A stretch of 64,000 nucleotides of DNA from Chryseobacterium sediminis (GCF_008386505.1 NZ_VUNZ01000001.1:1543937-1607936), one strand, 5' to 3'. Shown: positions 1 to 8,533, numbered from the stretch's first letter. The notes: a model not told the origin generated them from the sequence alone. Numbers and translations are program-made.

Positions 1-2
1 AA

Positions 3-284
3 AAAGATAAAACCATCACTGAAGATATCCGTCAGAAAGCCCTTAACAATCTTTCTACAACGGATGATCATGGTATGCACATCGTAGGTTTGGCAAAAGA
101 TCAAACTGGGAAAGAATATTATATGGTGAAGAATTCATGGGGAGTAACCAATGACTTCGCCGGATATATTTACGTAACAAGACCATATGTTGAATATAAA
201 TCAACAGCGATTCTTGTCCACAAAAATGCAATCCCGAAAAACATCTTAAAGCAATTAAAACCAACCAAAAACATTGGTTTATAA
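3..284 (+). CDS. C1-family cysteine peptidase (bleomycin hydrolase-like), C-terminal part
   Basis: The 5' end lies outside the window and the frame is open from base 3. The visible 93 residues carry the end of a papain-fold (C1) peptidase: a DDHGMHIVG segment with the catalytic His, followed about 20 residues later by VKNSWG with the catalytic Asn. This spacing and the conserved Lys-Asn-Ser-Trp-Gly are typical of the C1B group (aminopeptidase C/bleomycin hydrolase), which is common in Bacteroidota and often secreted in that phylum. The active-site Cys would be upstream of the window, so activity and localisation cannot be judged. The gene ends at a strong hairpin shared with the convergent ASCH gene. 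Confidence 0.85.
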   Translation, partial: KDKTITEDIRQKALNNLSTTDDHGMHIVGLAKDQTGKEYYMVKNSWGVTNDFAGYIYVTRPYVEYKSTAILVHKNAIPKNILKQLKPTKNIGL

Positions 285-340
285 TCAAAGAAATCATTTC
301 TGCCGTTTTAAAGGGCAGTTTTAGATATTTAAATCTGTTA

Positions 341-376
341 AAACCCGCTCCCGGAAATTCCGGGAGCGGGTTTGTT
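341..376. terminator. Bidirectional rho-independent terminator
   Basis: A GC-rich perfect stem (CCCGCTCCCGGAA / TTCCGGGAGCGGG) is flanked by AAA on the left and TTTGTTTT on the right. It lies between the convergent C1 peptidase gene and the ASCH gene and can serve both. Confidence 0.9.
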
Positions 377-865
377 TTATTCTGAAATATTTCTTTCAAC
401 CAGAGGTTCTTTATATACGACTTTAAAGTATTCGCAAACCATTGGAATATCAGATGTGGGTATTTTTCCAATACATTCACATTCTGACCGAATATATTCC
501 TGGTACATTTCCCTCCAACTTTCTAAGGTCCGGTCTCCTTCCCCACAATCAAAAGCAAACTTACTTTCTACTTTATCAAAAGGAACAATTGATAATCCTG
601 TAGTTTCAATGATACAAACCGGACGGTCATCAGAATCTGTAATGATATTATATTCACCTACTGAAGGGACAGGATTATTTTCGGACTCAAACACCCACAG
701 CAATGAGCCAGTAGCCGTTTTAGTGCCGGATACAACAAGCTCTGCAATAGATGTGGCATCTTCCTTTCCTCCAAAATGAAAGAAACCAGATAATTCAGGT
801 AATTCTGAAGAACTATTATTCAAACTGTTTAAAAATTGTTTCCAGTATGCTATAATTTGAGACAT
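377..865 (-). CDS. ASCH domain-containing protein (YhfF-like)
   Basis: This 162-residue protein has the ASCH fold signature: a FHFGGKEDATSIAELVVSGTKTAT-type segment near residues 29-52, then a PSVGEYNIITD strand and a CIIETT segment, ending with a WREMYQEYIRSE helix region and an EYFKVVY strand. ASCH domains are small PUA-like beta-barrels thought to bind RNA or modified nucleotides, and some act as N4-acetylcytidine amidohydrolases. The length fits the YhfF group. It is a single cytosolic gene, convergent with the upstream peptidase, and no operon partner is visible. The substrate cannot be assigned from sequence. Confidence 0.8.
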   Translation of the reverse strand: MSQIIAYWKQFLNSLNNSSSELPELSGFFHFGGKEDATSIAELVVSGTKTATGSLLWVFESENNPVPSVGEYNIITDSDDRPVCIIETTGLSIVPFDKVESKFAFDCGEGDRTLESWREMYQEYIRSECECIGKIPTSDIPMVCEYFKVVYKEPLVERNISE

Positions 866-952
866 GTCATTAGTGTTAAAAACGTAAATATAATGGTTTC
901 AAAAAATGCAGGTGTCAAACAATAAAAATATTTCACATTTAAGTGCGAAATA

Positions 953-982
953 TTGTTTTATTTTAAAAAAATATTATATTTG
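953..982 (+). promoter_or_regulatory. Bacteroidota-type promoter for the GG-leader peptide gene
   Basis: TATATTTG (975-982) matches the -7 consensus TAnnTTTG and is preceded, 19 bp upstream, by TTG at 953-955 (-33 region). The start codon is 24 bp downstream, at 1006. Confidence 0.6.
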
Positions 983-1005
983 TATGAATCAACAAACTAA
1001 TTAAC

Positions 1006-1170
1006 ATGAAAAATCTAAAGAAATTAACAAAATCAACATTGAAAACAATCAACGGAGGAAATGCACCACAGTGTGAAGGTGATACTGTTGCCTGCCGCCA
1101 CAAAGCTGAAAATGGTGTTCCTGCTTACTGGTCATGCGAACCCGCTGCAACCGGATGCAGATTCTTATAA
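1006..1170 (+). CDS. GG-leader bacteriocin-like peptide
   Basis: This is a 54-residue peptide starting MKNLKKLTKSTLKTINGGN. The first 18 residues form a basic double-glycine leader (LKTINGG) of the kind cut by C39-peptidase ABC exporters. The predicted core of 36 residues after GG contains four Cys (residues 23, 30, 44, 51), enough for two disulfides or other modification. Peptides with this leader are abundant and usually solitary in Chryseobacterium, where they are annotated as bacteriocin-like proteins. No exporter, immunity or modification gene is adjacent, so processing would have to act in trans. It has its own promoter and terminator. Antimicrobial activity is not shown by the sequence. 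Confidence 0.8.
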   Translation: MKNLKKLTKSTLKTINGGNAPQCEGDTVACRHKAENGVPAYWSCEPAATGCRFL

Positions 1171-1206
1171 AATAGTCAAGCTTTTTAGAAACTGTTTATA
1201 AAAAAT

Positions 1207-1244
1207 AAAAACCCGATTTCAGAAATTCTGAAATCGGGTTCTTT
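1207..1244 (+). terminator. Terminator after the GG-leader peptide gene
   Basis: The stem ACCCGATTTCAG / CTGAAATCGGGT with a five-base AAATT loop is followed by TCTTTAAT. An A-run precedes it on the other side, so it could also stop transcripts leaving the old-yellow-enzyme gene on the minus strand. Confidence 0.85.
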
Positions 1245-1388
1245 AATAAATAGGTGAAAATTAAATATAAAATAAAGTGAATTATGCTGATTTAATACCA
1301 GATTGAATTGTCAACTCTGCTTTGCAAATCAATAAAATATGCTGTTAAAAAATTGACAGCGAAGCGAATTCACTATTCGATATTGATA

Positions 1389-2450
1389 TTAAAATAAAAC
1401 GCCCATACTTTCTGCTGAAAAGTCCAGAAGAGCTTCAATATTCCCGTCTTTGATCTTCTTTACCCATTCGTGGTCCTGTAAAATTGCTCTTCCTACTGCA
1501 ACCAAATCAAATTCTTCATTATCAAGTCTTCTGATCAACTCGGTAAGATCTGTTTTTTCTGTTCCCTGCCCTGCAAAAGCATTAAGGAAATCTCCATTTA
1601 AGCCTACAGAACCTACTGTAATCGTTGGCTGACCTGTAATTTTTTTAGCCCATCCTGCAAAGTTTAAGTCAGAACCTTCAAATTCCGGTTCCCAGAAGCG
1701 GCGTTGTGAACAGTGGAAAATATCTACCCCAGCTTCTTTTAATGGTAATAACCAATCTTCCATTTCATTAGGAGTAAATGCTAATCTCGTTTTATAATCC
1801 TGCTGTTTCCATTGTGAAAGACGAATGATAATGGTAAAGTCCTCTCCTACTGCTGCTCTGATTGCCTTCACGACATCAACAGCAAATCGGCTTCTTTCTT
1901 TTAATGTTTTACCACCGTATTCATCTGTTCTTGTATTGGTTACTTCCCAGAAAAACTGATCGATAAGATATCCGTGGGCACCATGAATTTCAAGACAGTC
2001 GAAGCCAAGATCTTTCGCTGATTTTGCAGAAGCTGCAAACTGTGCAATGGTATCCTGAATATCTTCAATAGTCATTGTTGAAGCCTTTTCCATCTGAACT
2101 AACGGATAGTCTTCTGCCATTCTAGTATCACCTACGTGCCAGATCTGAGGTCCCATTTTACCGCCATTCTGATGTACGGTGTCGATTACATTTTTCCAGC
2201 CGTTCAAAGCTTCATTTCCGTAAAAATCAGGAATGTTCTGTAAGTTCTTTGATCCCGGTCTGTTGATTACAGTTCCTTCGGAAAGAATTAATCCTACTTC
2301 TGAAGCAGCTCTCCTTCCGTAATAGTCTGCAATATTCTGAGTGGGGACTCCATTGTCAGATTGTGCTCTGGTCATAGGAGCCATTACTATTCTATTTTTA
2401 AGCTGTAAATTCTTGTATTGAAACGGTTTAAATAATGATGATGTGCTCAT
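1389..2450 (-). CDS. Old yellow enzyme family NAD(P)H:flavin oxidoreductase
   Basis: This 353-residue FMN-dependent TIM-barrel ene-reductase belongs to the OYE/NemA/12-oxophytodienoate reductase family. Visible markers are MAPMTR (residues 23-28, Thr near the FMN), Q102 in PQIWHVGD, the active-site segment LEIHGAHGYLIDQFF (His156, Tyr161), the NTRTDEYGG segment, and C-terminal phosphate-binding TVGSVG and VAVGRAIL segments. The usual H-x-x-H/N substrate pair appears as HGAH. Enzymes of this family reduce activated alkenes, quinones and nitro compounds in the cytosol. The gene is divergent from an HxlR regulator and shares with it an intergenic region rich in GTAAC repeats, so control by that regulator is likely (inference). 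Confidence 0.93.
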   Translation of the reverse strand: MSTSSLFKPFQYKNLQLKNRIVMAPMTRAQSDNGVPTQNIADYYGRRAASEVGLILSEGTVINRPGSKNLQNIPDFYGNEALNGWKNVIDTVHQNGGKMGPQIWHVGDTRMAEDYPLVQMEKASTMTIEDIQDTIAQFAASAKSAKDLGFDCLEIHGAHGYLIDQFFWEVTNTRTDEYGGKTLKERSRFAVDVVKAIRAAVGEDFTIIIRLSQWKQQDYKTRLAFTPNEMEDWLLPLKEAGVDIFHCSQRRFWEPEFEGSDLNFAGWAKKITGQPTITVGSVGLNGDFLNAFAGQGTEKTDLTELIRRLDNEEFDLVAVGRAILQDHEWVKKIKDGNIEALLDFSAESMGVLF

Positions 2451-2472
2451 ATTTAAATTTATATTTTATAAT

Positions 2473-2570
2473 TGTTACACAAAGTAACTAATAATAGTTC
2501 ACTTTTGTATCTTTTATTAAAAAAATAGTGGTAACTTCGCAGTAACTTACATTAGTAACATCAAAGTAAC
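2473..2570. promoter_or_regulatory. GTAAC repeat cluster, candidate HxlR operators
   Basis: An inverted repeat GTTAC-acaaa-GTAAC (2473-2487) is followed by four direct GTAAC copies at 2531, 2542, 2555 and 2566. On the minus strand the inverted repeat contains TTTG, which is followed 18 bp later by TAAATTTA, a plausible -33/-7 pair for the oxidoreductase gene. Binding there would block that promoter. The motif resembles the TTAC...GTAA operators described for the YodB/CatR subgroup of HxlR regulators. The assignment is inference. Confidence 0.5.
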
Positions 2571-2617
2571 GTATGGAATTCCGGTTTCATATGGTATTTA
2601 AAATCAATATTTTCTCT

Positions 2618-3010
2618 ATGAAAAAGAATGAATTAATGCAATACAGCTGTCCTCTGGGTAAGGCAATGGCCGCTTTAGGAAGCAAATGGAAGCCTATTAT
2701 AGTTCTTGTTATTAAAGACAGGAAATTACGTTTTGGAGAACTGGCAGTACGCATTAATGTCATTTCCAGAAAGGTATTGACTGATCAATTGAGGGAAATG
2801 GAAACCGATGGGCTGGTAATCCGTGAAGAGTTTAAGGAACTCCCTCCACGTGTAGAATATTCTCTTACAGAAAAAGGATTGGCCTTGTTGCCTATTTTAT
2901 ACTTACTGGAAGAATGGGAAGCAAAATATCAGGTGAAAGGACAACACGAAGATAAAGATTGTGCTTTTTTGAATGAGGATGTGAAAAATAATAAGGCTGT
3001 CAATGTTTGA
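2618..3010 (+). CDS. HxlR-family winged-helix transcriptional regulator
   Basis: The protein has 130 residues from the chosen ATG. An in-frame ATG at 2573 would add 15 hydrophobic residues not typical of the family. The start MKKNELMQYSCPLGKAMAAL gives the standard N-terminus with CP at residues 11-12. The winged helix follows (GSKWKPIIVLVI, RFGELAVRI, VLTDQLREMETDGLV, wing PPRVEYSLTEKG). In relatives such as YodB and HypR the conserved N-terminal Cys senses quinones, diamide or hypochlorite. Here Cys11 is the candidate sensor. It is divergent from the old yellow enzyme gene, its probable target, which fits electrophile-induced derepression (inference). Confidence 0.9.
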   Translation: MKKNELMQYSCPLGKAMAALGSKWKPIIVLVIKDRKLRFGELAVRINVISRKVLTDQLREMETDGLVIREEFKELPPRVEYSLTEKGLALLPILYLLEEWEAKYQVKGQHEDKDCAFLNEDVKNNKAVNV

Positions 3011-3024
3011 TAGCCTTTTGCTTT
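2993..3024 (+). terminator. Terminator overlapping the end of the HxlR gene
   Basis: The stem AAGGCTGTCAA / TTGATAGCCTT (one bulge) is followed by TTGCTTTT. The 5' arm is coding and the TGA stop (3008-3010) lies inside the hairpin. Confidence 0.65.
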
Positions 3025-3135
3025 TAATAGGCAAAATTTATTGAAGCTGCTTTCAAAAAGGTAAGTATATAACCAAAGTGTAAGCATATAGGTTCAAAAC
3101 CATTTCTGATGCAAATTTGCAGAAAAAATTTCATT

Positions 3136-3552
3136 ATGAATTACAAAGAAATTGCAAAAGAAACCATTGGAAATCTGTATAAAGCCCATACCAGTATCCG
3201 AAAATCCGGAATTGATGAAAAACTGATTGCTCTGGCAGAACTTCGGGTATCTCAAATTAACGGCTGTGCATATTGCTGCAGTTATCACGCAAAAGAACTT
3301 TCTGATTTTGGCTTTGAACAGGATGTCATTAACAGGCTTCCAGGATGGAAACATACCAATGCCTTCAATGATCAACAAAAGCTTGTTTTAGAATGGGCAG
3401 AAGCTCTTATTTACAGTAAAGATGAGTGGCAACATATCAAAGTAAAACTTTTAGAGCAATTCACGGAGAGAGAAATTGTAGAATTAACAGCAAGTATAAC
3501 GCTGATGAATACTTTGAATAAACTGAGGATTGCTTTGGCTGAGAAGGAGTAA
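3136..3552 (+). CDS. Carboxymuconolactone decarboxylase (AhpD-like) family protein
   Basis: The protein has 138 residues from the chosen ATG. An upstream ATG at 3109 adds nine residues (MQICRKNFI) that do not belong to the fold. The all-helical CMD domain shows the AhpD-type redox motif C44-AY-C47-CSY-H51, preceded by the conserved Glu in LAELRVSQINGC. Such proteins act as alkylhydroperoxidase-like or general thiol peroxidase/reductase enzymes. It follows the HxlR gene in the same direction after 125 bp and a terminator, so it is probably separately transcribed, but it suits the electrophile/oxidative theme. The substrate is unknown. Confidence 0.88.
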   Translation: MNYKEIAKETIGNLYKAHTSIRKSGIDEKLIALAELRVSQINGCAYCCSYHAKELSDFGFEQDVINRLPGWKHTNAFNDQQKLVLEWAEALIYSKDEWQHIKVKLLEQFTEREIVELTASITLMNTLNKLRIALAEKE

Positions 3553-3555
3553 AAG

Positions 3556-3592
3556 ACGTTGGGCTTTCAGAAATCTGAAAGCCCAACATTTT
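3556..3592. terminator. Bidirectional terminator
   Basis: The stem GTTGGGCTTTCAG / CTGAAAGCCCAAC (3558-3587) has a four-base loop. ATTTTATT follows on the right and A-rich sequence lies on the left. It sits between the convergent CMD gene and the E1 gene. Confidence 0.88.
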
Positions 3593-3607
3593 ATTATTGT
3601 TATCCAA

Positions 3608-6040
3608 TTAGAATATCGCAGGATATTTCTGAGGATTTGTTTCATTAAACATTGCGTAAATCTTTTCTACCATATCGTCTGTAGACGGCTTACTGAAGTA
3701 GTCACCATCACTTGCATAAGCAGGTCTGTGATCATTTGCAGAGATTGTCAATGGATCTGAATCCAGATATCTGAATGCTTTTTGTTTTTCAAGGATCTGC
3801 TGTAAGATGAACCCTGTAGTTCCTCCTTCCACATCTTCATCAATCACTACTAATCTGTTGGTTTTCTTAACACTTTCAGCAATTTCGTGAGATAAATCGA
3901 AAGGAATTAACGACTGAATATCAATTACTTCTGCAGAAATTCCCAGTTTTTCCAATTCGTTGGCCGCTTCTGTTACAATTCTCCATGTAGAACCGTAAGT
4001 AACTAAAGTAACATCTTTTCCTTCTTTTGTAACTTCAATTTTACCTACAGGAACAGTGAATTCTCCTAAGTTATCCGGTTGTTTTTCTTTTAATCTGTAT
4101 CCGTTCAGACATTCTACGATGATTGCAGGTTCGTCAGCCTGAAGCATAGTGTTATAGAATCCTGCAGCTTTAGTAAGGTTTCTAGGGACAAGAACTAAAA
4201 TTCCTTTTGAAAGGTTAAGAATACCTGCCATTGGAGAACCTGAATGCCAGATTCCTTCTAATCTGTGACCTCTTGTTCTGATGATCAATGGTGCTTTCTG
4301 TCCTCCTTTCGTTCTGTAATGTACAGTTGCCAGATCATCACTCATTCCCTGCAGACAGTAAAGAACATAGTCTAAGTACTGGATTTCAGCGATAGGTCTC
4401 AACCCTCTCATTGCCATACCAATTCCCTGTCCAAGAATGGTTGCCTCACGAATTCCTGTATCAGCGATACGTAAAGCACCATATTTTTCCTGCATTCCTT
4501 CCAATCCCTGGTTTACGTCACCAATGTTTCCGGTATCTTCACCAAAGATTAAGGTTTCAGGATATTTTTCAAAAATTTTGTCAAAGTTATTTCTGATCAC
4601 TACTCTTCCATCAACATCTTCAGAGCTGTCGGAATATACCGGCTTAATCTCCTGAATGTTTTCAGACTTCCACTCAGACTGAGAGTATAAGTGAGATGAA
4701 TAGTTGTCTTTTTCAACAGCAGCTACTTCATTGTACTTCTGCATCAACTGATTTCTTTCCGCAGAATTAGTTCCTCTTGTTGCCAGTAAAGCTTTTCTTA
4801 CTAAATGGAAAATGTCCTTTTTAGCTTTTGAAACAAGCTTATTGAATTGAGAAATGTATGTTTCAACTTCAGCATTTTGCCCTTTAAGACTTTCTACTAA
4901 AGGTAAGATAGACTGAATAAGTTCTGAAACTGCTTTCTGATAGTTTTCCCAAGCCGTTTTCTGTCCTGCTTTTGCAATCTTTTTGGCTTCTTCATCAATA
5001 GTTTCCAGCTCTTCAGCAGTAGCAATCACCTCTTCATTTCCATCAATTTCAATAGAATAGTTCAAAATCCATTCTTTGAATTTTGCTAATCCGTCAAACT
5101 CAGCTTCCCAAGCCAGACGTTCTTCATTTTTATATCTTTCGTGAGACCCGGATGTAGAGTGCCCCTGAGGCTGAGTAACATCAATTACATGAACTACTAC
5201 CGGTACGCTTTCTGTTCTTGCAAAATGTTCTGCCTTAGCATATGCATCCAACAATGCAGGATAATCCCAAGCTTTCACCTGAATGATTTCACATCCCTGA
5301 TTCTCTCCTTCTTTTCTCTGGAAACCGCTTAGCATCTCACTGATGTCAGCTTTTGCTCTTTGATTTTTAGTAGGAACTGAAATTCCGTACCCATCATCCC
5401 AGATAGAAACAATCATAGGAACCTGAAGTGCGCATGCTGCATTCAGAGTTTCCCAGAAATGACCTTCTGCAGTAGAAGCATCTCCAATTGTCCCGAAAGC
5501 AATTTCGTTTCCTTCTCTTGAGAATTTTTCTGAACCTTCAAATTTTACACTTTTATAAATTGTAGAAGCCTGAGCCAATCCTAACAATCTTGGCATCTGA
5601 CCTGCTGTAGGAGAAATATCGGAAGAAATATTTTTCTGAGCTGTTAAGTCTTTCCAGCTTCCGTCTTCATTTAAACTTCTTGTTGCGAAATGTCCGTTCA
5701 TCTGTCTTCCAGCTGAAGCAGGCTCTCTTTCCACGCTTGTATCTGCATACATCTGTGCAAAGAAACTTTCTACTGTTAAGGCATCTATTGCCAATGCAAA
5801 AGTCTGATCCCTGTAATATCCTGAACGGAAGTCTCCATTTCTGAAAACTTTCGCCATTGCAAGCTGAGGAAGTTCTTTTCCATCCCCGAAAATTCCAAAT
5901 TTAGCTTTTCCAGTGAGTACTTCTCTCCTTCCGAGATAAGACATTTCACGAGAGATCCTTCCTAACCTGTAGTCTTCAAGTATCTGATTTTTAAAATCTT
6001 GAAAGGATATTTGCTGTGTTTCAATATAGGTTGTTTGCAT
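3608..6040 (-). CDS. Fused alpha/beta E1 of a 2-oxoacid (branched-chain type) dehydrogenase
   Basis: The 810 residues join the E1 alpha and E1 beta subunits that are separate in most bacteria. Alpha part (about 1-330): YRD at 76-78 and the thiamine-diphosphate/Mg motif GDAS...N at 186-200. A helical linker with KKIAKAGQK and KKDIFHLVRKALL follows. Beta part (from about 465): GEDTGNIGDVNQGL, RIADTGIREATILGQGIGMA, EIQYLDY, and the C-terminal transketolase domain with VTYGSTW and IDIQSLIPFD. Enzymes of this class decarboxylate branched-chain 2-oxoacids or pyruvate and pass the acyl group to E2 lipoate. E2 and E3 are not adjacent. The fused form is common in Flavobacteriia. Exact substrate specificity is uncertain. 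Confidence 0.9.
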   Translation of the reverse strand: MQTTYIETQQISFQDFKNQILEDYRLGRISREMSYLGRREVLTGKAKFGIFGDGKELPQLAMAKVFRNGDFRSGYYRDQTFALAIDALTVESFFAQMYADTSVEREPASAGRQMNGHFATRSLNEDGSWKDLTAQKNISSDISPTAGQMPRLLGLAQASTIYKSVKFEGSEKFSREGNEIAFGTIGDASTAEGHFWETLNAACALQVPMIVSIWDDGYGISVPTKNQRAKADISEMLSGFQRKEGENQGCEIIQVKAWDYPALLDAYAKAEHFARTESVPVVVHVIDVTQPQGHSTSGSHERYKNEERLAWEAEFDGLAKFKEWILNYSIEIDGNEEVIATAEELETIDEEAKKIAKAGQKTAWENYQKAVSELIQSILPLVESLKGQNAEVETYISQFNKLVSKAKKDIFHLVRKALLATRGTNSAERNQLMQKYNEVAAVEKDNYSSHLYSQSEWKSENIQEIKPVYSDSSEDVDGRVVIRNNFDKIFEKYPETLIFGEDTGNIGDVNQGLEGMQEKYGALRIADTGIREATILGQGIGMAMRGLRPIAEIQYLDYVLYCLQGMSDDLATVHYRTKGGQKAPLIIRTRGHRLEGIWHSGSPMAGILNLSKGILVLVPRNLTKAAGFYNTMLQADEPAIIVECLNGYRLKEKQPDNLGEFTVPVGKIEVTKEGKDVTLVTYGSTWRIVTEAANELEKLGISAEVIDIQSLIPFDLSHEIAESVKKTNRLVVIDEDVEGGTTGFILQQILEKQKAFRYLDSDPLTISANDHRPAYASDGDYFSKPSTDDMVEKIYAMFNETNPQKYPAIF

Positions 6041-6177
6041 AGCTAAGTAAAAAAGTTTTTAATCTTCAAGTATTTTGCTAATATACACTTTTTAAATTAA
6101 TTTTAATTTTTAATAATCTTTTTTAAAAATTTGATAATAAAAAAAATTGTGCTTTATTTTGAAAAAAATTGTAAAAG

Positions 6178-6471
6178 ATGGAAAAAAAATCACCCCATAT
6201 TTTGAATGCATCGAGCAATCTTTTAGGATTTTCACTGATTATCATGACGTCTTTAAAAATCGCTAAAATAAGTCAGAATACGCATTTGGACGAATTTGCA
6301 GGTCTTGCCAGCATTTTTTTTGCATGCAGCTGCTTCTTCTCATTTCTGGCTATCAGAACGAAAACCGAAAAACGGGAATATACCTTTGAGAGTATTGCGG
6401 ATTATTTATTTTTAATCGCTTTATTTTGTATAGTTCTAGCAGTTATTATTGTAAGTCTAAAAATAATTTGA
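6178..6471 (+). CDS. Small membrane protein of unknown function
   Basis: This 97-residue protein has three hydrophobic stretches (about residues 14-27, 42-59 and 74-96) separated by short charged loops, including a basic RTKTEKR segment. This suggests a three-helix inner-membrane protein. No family is recognised. It is a solitary gene divergent from the E1 gene, with a very AT-rich upstream region. Confidence 0.65.
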   Translation: MEKKSPHILNASSNLLGFSLIIMTSLKIAKISQNTHLDEFAGLASIFFACSCFFSFLAIRTKTEKREYTFESIADYLFLIALFCIVLAVIIVSLKII

Positions 6472-6601
6472 TTCCGAAATAGCGATTAAATTATGATTAT
6501 CGAACTATAATTCATAGATATTTATCGAAAAACATTCATTTTTATTTTTCTGGTATATTATTTGAAATTAACGTCAGTAATTATTTTTAAAACACAATAA
6601 G

Positions 6602-7411
6602 ATGATAAAAAAATTACTGACCGTAGTTAAGGTCTTCGCCTTTTCTACACTTTACTTTGCACAAGTAGGAATCAACACATCAAATCCTCAAACGACCCTT
6701 CATATTGATGGTGCCAAAGACAACTCAACATCCGGCGCTCCTTCAGTACTACAACAGGCTAATGATTTTGCAGTGACCAATTCAGCGCAAGTAGGTATAG
6801 GAACAATTACTCCAACAGAAAAATTGGATGTAGGTTCAGGAAATGTACGCGTCCGAAATATTAACTCCAATATTGGTGTTGGCGGAACGGACAGAGTAGT
6901 TGTTGCGGATGCCAATGGTGTCCTGAAAACTATAGATTTTACAGCCTATTCATTATTCCATGCACGTTTGGCTGCTGATCAGAACATCAGTAGTGCTGCT
7001 TCAATTGTGACATTAATGTTTGCCAGCCCGGTTGCTACTTCTCCATTTTATTCTTATAATACCTCTTCAGGGGTTCTGACTTTCAGTCAGGCCGGTAATT
7101 ACCTAGTGACTTTGCAGGCAAGTTTTACCAATATTTCTGCAGGAGCGCAATTACTTTTAGGAATCAGACCTGTTCCGGACAATAACTACCTGGGAAGAGG
7201 AAGCCACTATGCAGGAGCTTCAACTCCTACTCTGACTGCTTCAACAAGAATTGGTGAACTAATGAATTACACAACTGTAATTGTAGTGCCTACAGCAAAT
7301 TATCAGATTCGCTTTACAGCAGCTCCTAATCAGGCATGTACTATTTTATCAACAGAAATGGGACCTACAGGAAATGGAAATGTGACGAATGTAACGGTAC
7401 AAAAAATATAA
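6602..7411 (+). CDS. Secreted surface protein with VGIGT-type repeats
   Basis: This 269-residue protein has an N-terminal signal sequence ([21 protein letters not shown]). Two copies of a flavobacterial surface-protein motif follow: [17 protein letters not shown] and [18 protein letters not shown], then RVRNI...[16 protein letters not shown]. The C-terminal half (about 120-269) is Ser/Thr/Asn-rich beta-type sequence that resembles trimeric C1q-like or fibre-tip domains. Such proteins are numerous in Chryseobacterium, and their partners are unknown. No type IX sorting tail is visible. It is a single-gene unit ending in a strong terminator. Confidence 0.75.
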   Translation: MIKKLLTVVKVFAFSTLYFAQVGINTSNPQTTLHIDGAKDNSTSGAPSVLQQANDFAVTNSAQVGIGTITPTEKLDVGSGNVRVRNINSNIGVGGTDRVVVADANGVLKTIDFTAYSLFHARLAADQNISSAASIVTLMFASPVATSPFYSYNTSSGVLTFSQAGNYLVTLQASFTNISAGAQLLLGIRPVPDNNYLGRGSHYAGASTPTLTASTRIGELMNYTTVIVVPTANYQIRFTAAPNQACTILSTEMGPTGNGNVTNVTVQKI

Positions 7412-7429
7412 AAAAGAAAACACAGATAA

Positions 7430-7470
7430 AAAAGATTCGGCGCACCACAGGTGCGCCGAATCTTTTTTAT
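7430..7470. terminator. Bidirectional terminator
   Basis: A 17-bp stem (AAAAGATTCGGCGCACC / GGTGCGCCGAATCTTTT) with a three-base loop is flanked by A and T runs. It separates the convergent surface-protein and polyprenyl synthase genes. Confidence 0.93.
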
Positions 7471-7484
7471 TTATAAATATTTTT

Positions 7485-8462
7485 TTAAAACTTTCTTTCA
7501 ATTACATAATCCAACATGCTATGTAAGGATTTTCTTGCTTCAGAATCCGGAAACTCGTTTAGGAGATCTTTTGCTTTCTGCTGGAAGTCTTTCATTACCT
7601 GAATAGCATATTCCAAACCACCGGAGCTTTTAACAAATTCTATAAGCTCTTTTACACGCTTGGGGTTGTTGTTATAACGTTTTATGGTATCAAAATAATA
7701 CTTTCTATCCTTCTCACTGGCTATTTTCAGGGTATGAATTAAAGGCAGGGTCATTTTCTGTTCTTTAATGTCAATTCCTACAGGTTTTCCAATGACATTT
7801 GAACTTAAATAATCAAAAAGGTCATCTTTGATCTGAAATGCCATCCCAGTATAGGTTCCGAAATCCATCATTTTCTTAGCCAGAGCTTCGTCTGCATTGT
7901 TGGAAAGAACCCCTATTTCACAGCAGGCAGCAATCAGAGTAGCTGTTTTCTGGCGGATAATCTCGTAATAGACATCTTCAGTAATATCCAGCTTTCTCGC
8001 TTTTTCCAGCTGAAGAAGCTCTCCTTCTGACATTTCACGGATGGTTCTGGAAATTACACCAAGCAAGTCATAATCTTTATGGTCTGTAGATAATAATACG
8101 GATTTTGACAAAAGATAATCACCTACTAAAACTGCAATTTTATTTTTCCACAACGCATTGATTGAAAAGAAATTACGACGCTTAAAGCTTTCATCCACCA
8201 CATCATCATGGACAAGAGTCGCGGTGTGGATCAACTCAATCATAGAAGCGCCACGATAGGTTTTTTCCGTCACTTCACCCACCAGTTTGGCACAGAGAAA
8301 TACAAACATTGGGCGCATCTGTTTTCCTTTGGTGGTAACAATAAAACGGGTTACTTTATCTAATAAAGCTACTTTACTCTGCATTGATTCATAAAACTTC
8401 TGTTCAAAAAGTTTCATTTCATCATTGATCGGTCGTTTAATCTCTTCTACAATGTTTGCCAC
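7485..8462 (-). CDS. Polyprenyl (octaprenyl-type) diphosphate synthase
   Basis: This 325-residue all-helical trans-prenyltransferase carries GKQMRP at 46-51, the first aspartate-rich motif DDVVD at 86-90, and the second DDLFD at 213-217. All metal- and diphosphate-binding residues are present. It condenses isopentenyl diphosphate onto an allylic primer to make the long isoprenoid tail of menaquinone. Chain length cannot be read reliably, though bulky residues upstream of the first motif fit a long-chain product. It is in the cytosol or at the inner membrane face. A TATCTTTG box lies about 37 bp upstream of the start. Confidence 0.92.
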   Translation of the reverse strand: MANIVEEIKRPINDEMKLFEQKFYESMQSKVALLDKVTRFIVTTKGKQMRPMFVFLCAKLVGEVTEKTYRGASMIELIHTATLVHDDVVDESFKRRNFFSINALWKNKIAVLVGDYLLSKSVLLSTDHKDYDLLGVISRTIREMSEGELLQLEKARKLDITEDVYYEIIRQKTATLIAACCEIGVLSNNADEALAKKMMDFGTYTGMAFQIKDDLFDYLSSNVIGKPVGIDIKEQKMTLPLIHTLKIASEKDRKYYFDTIKRYNNNPKRVKELIEFVKSSGGLEYAIQVMKDFQQKAKDLLNEFPDSEARKSLHSMLDYVIERKF

Positions 8463-8498
8463 AATCTGCGATGCTGGGTGAATAATTATTAATTCTCA

Positions 8499-8506
8499 CA
8501 AAGATA
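8499..8506 (-). promoter_or_regulatory. -7 box of the polyprenyl synthase promoter
   Basis: The minus strand reads TATCTTTG, a match to TAnnTTTG, with a TTTG about 23 bp further upstream. Confidence 0.5.
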
Positions 8507-8533
8507 ATTTTTTTCGCTCAATTTTAAGACAAA

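Noticed and set aside
372..779. 135-codon plus-strand frame opposite the ASCH gene
   Set aside because: The minus-strand frame matches the ASCH family. The plus frame has no recognisable features and begins inside the terminator region.
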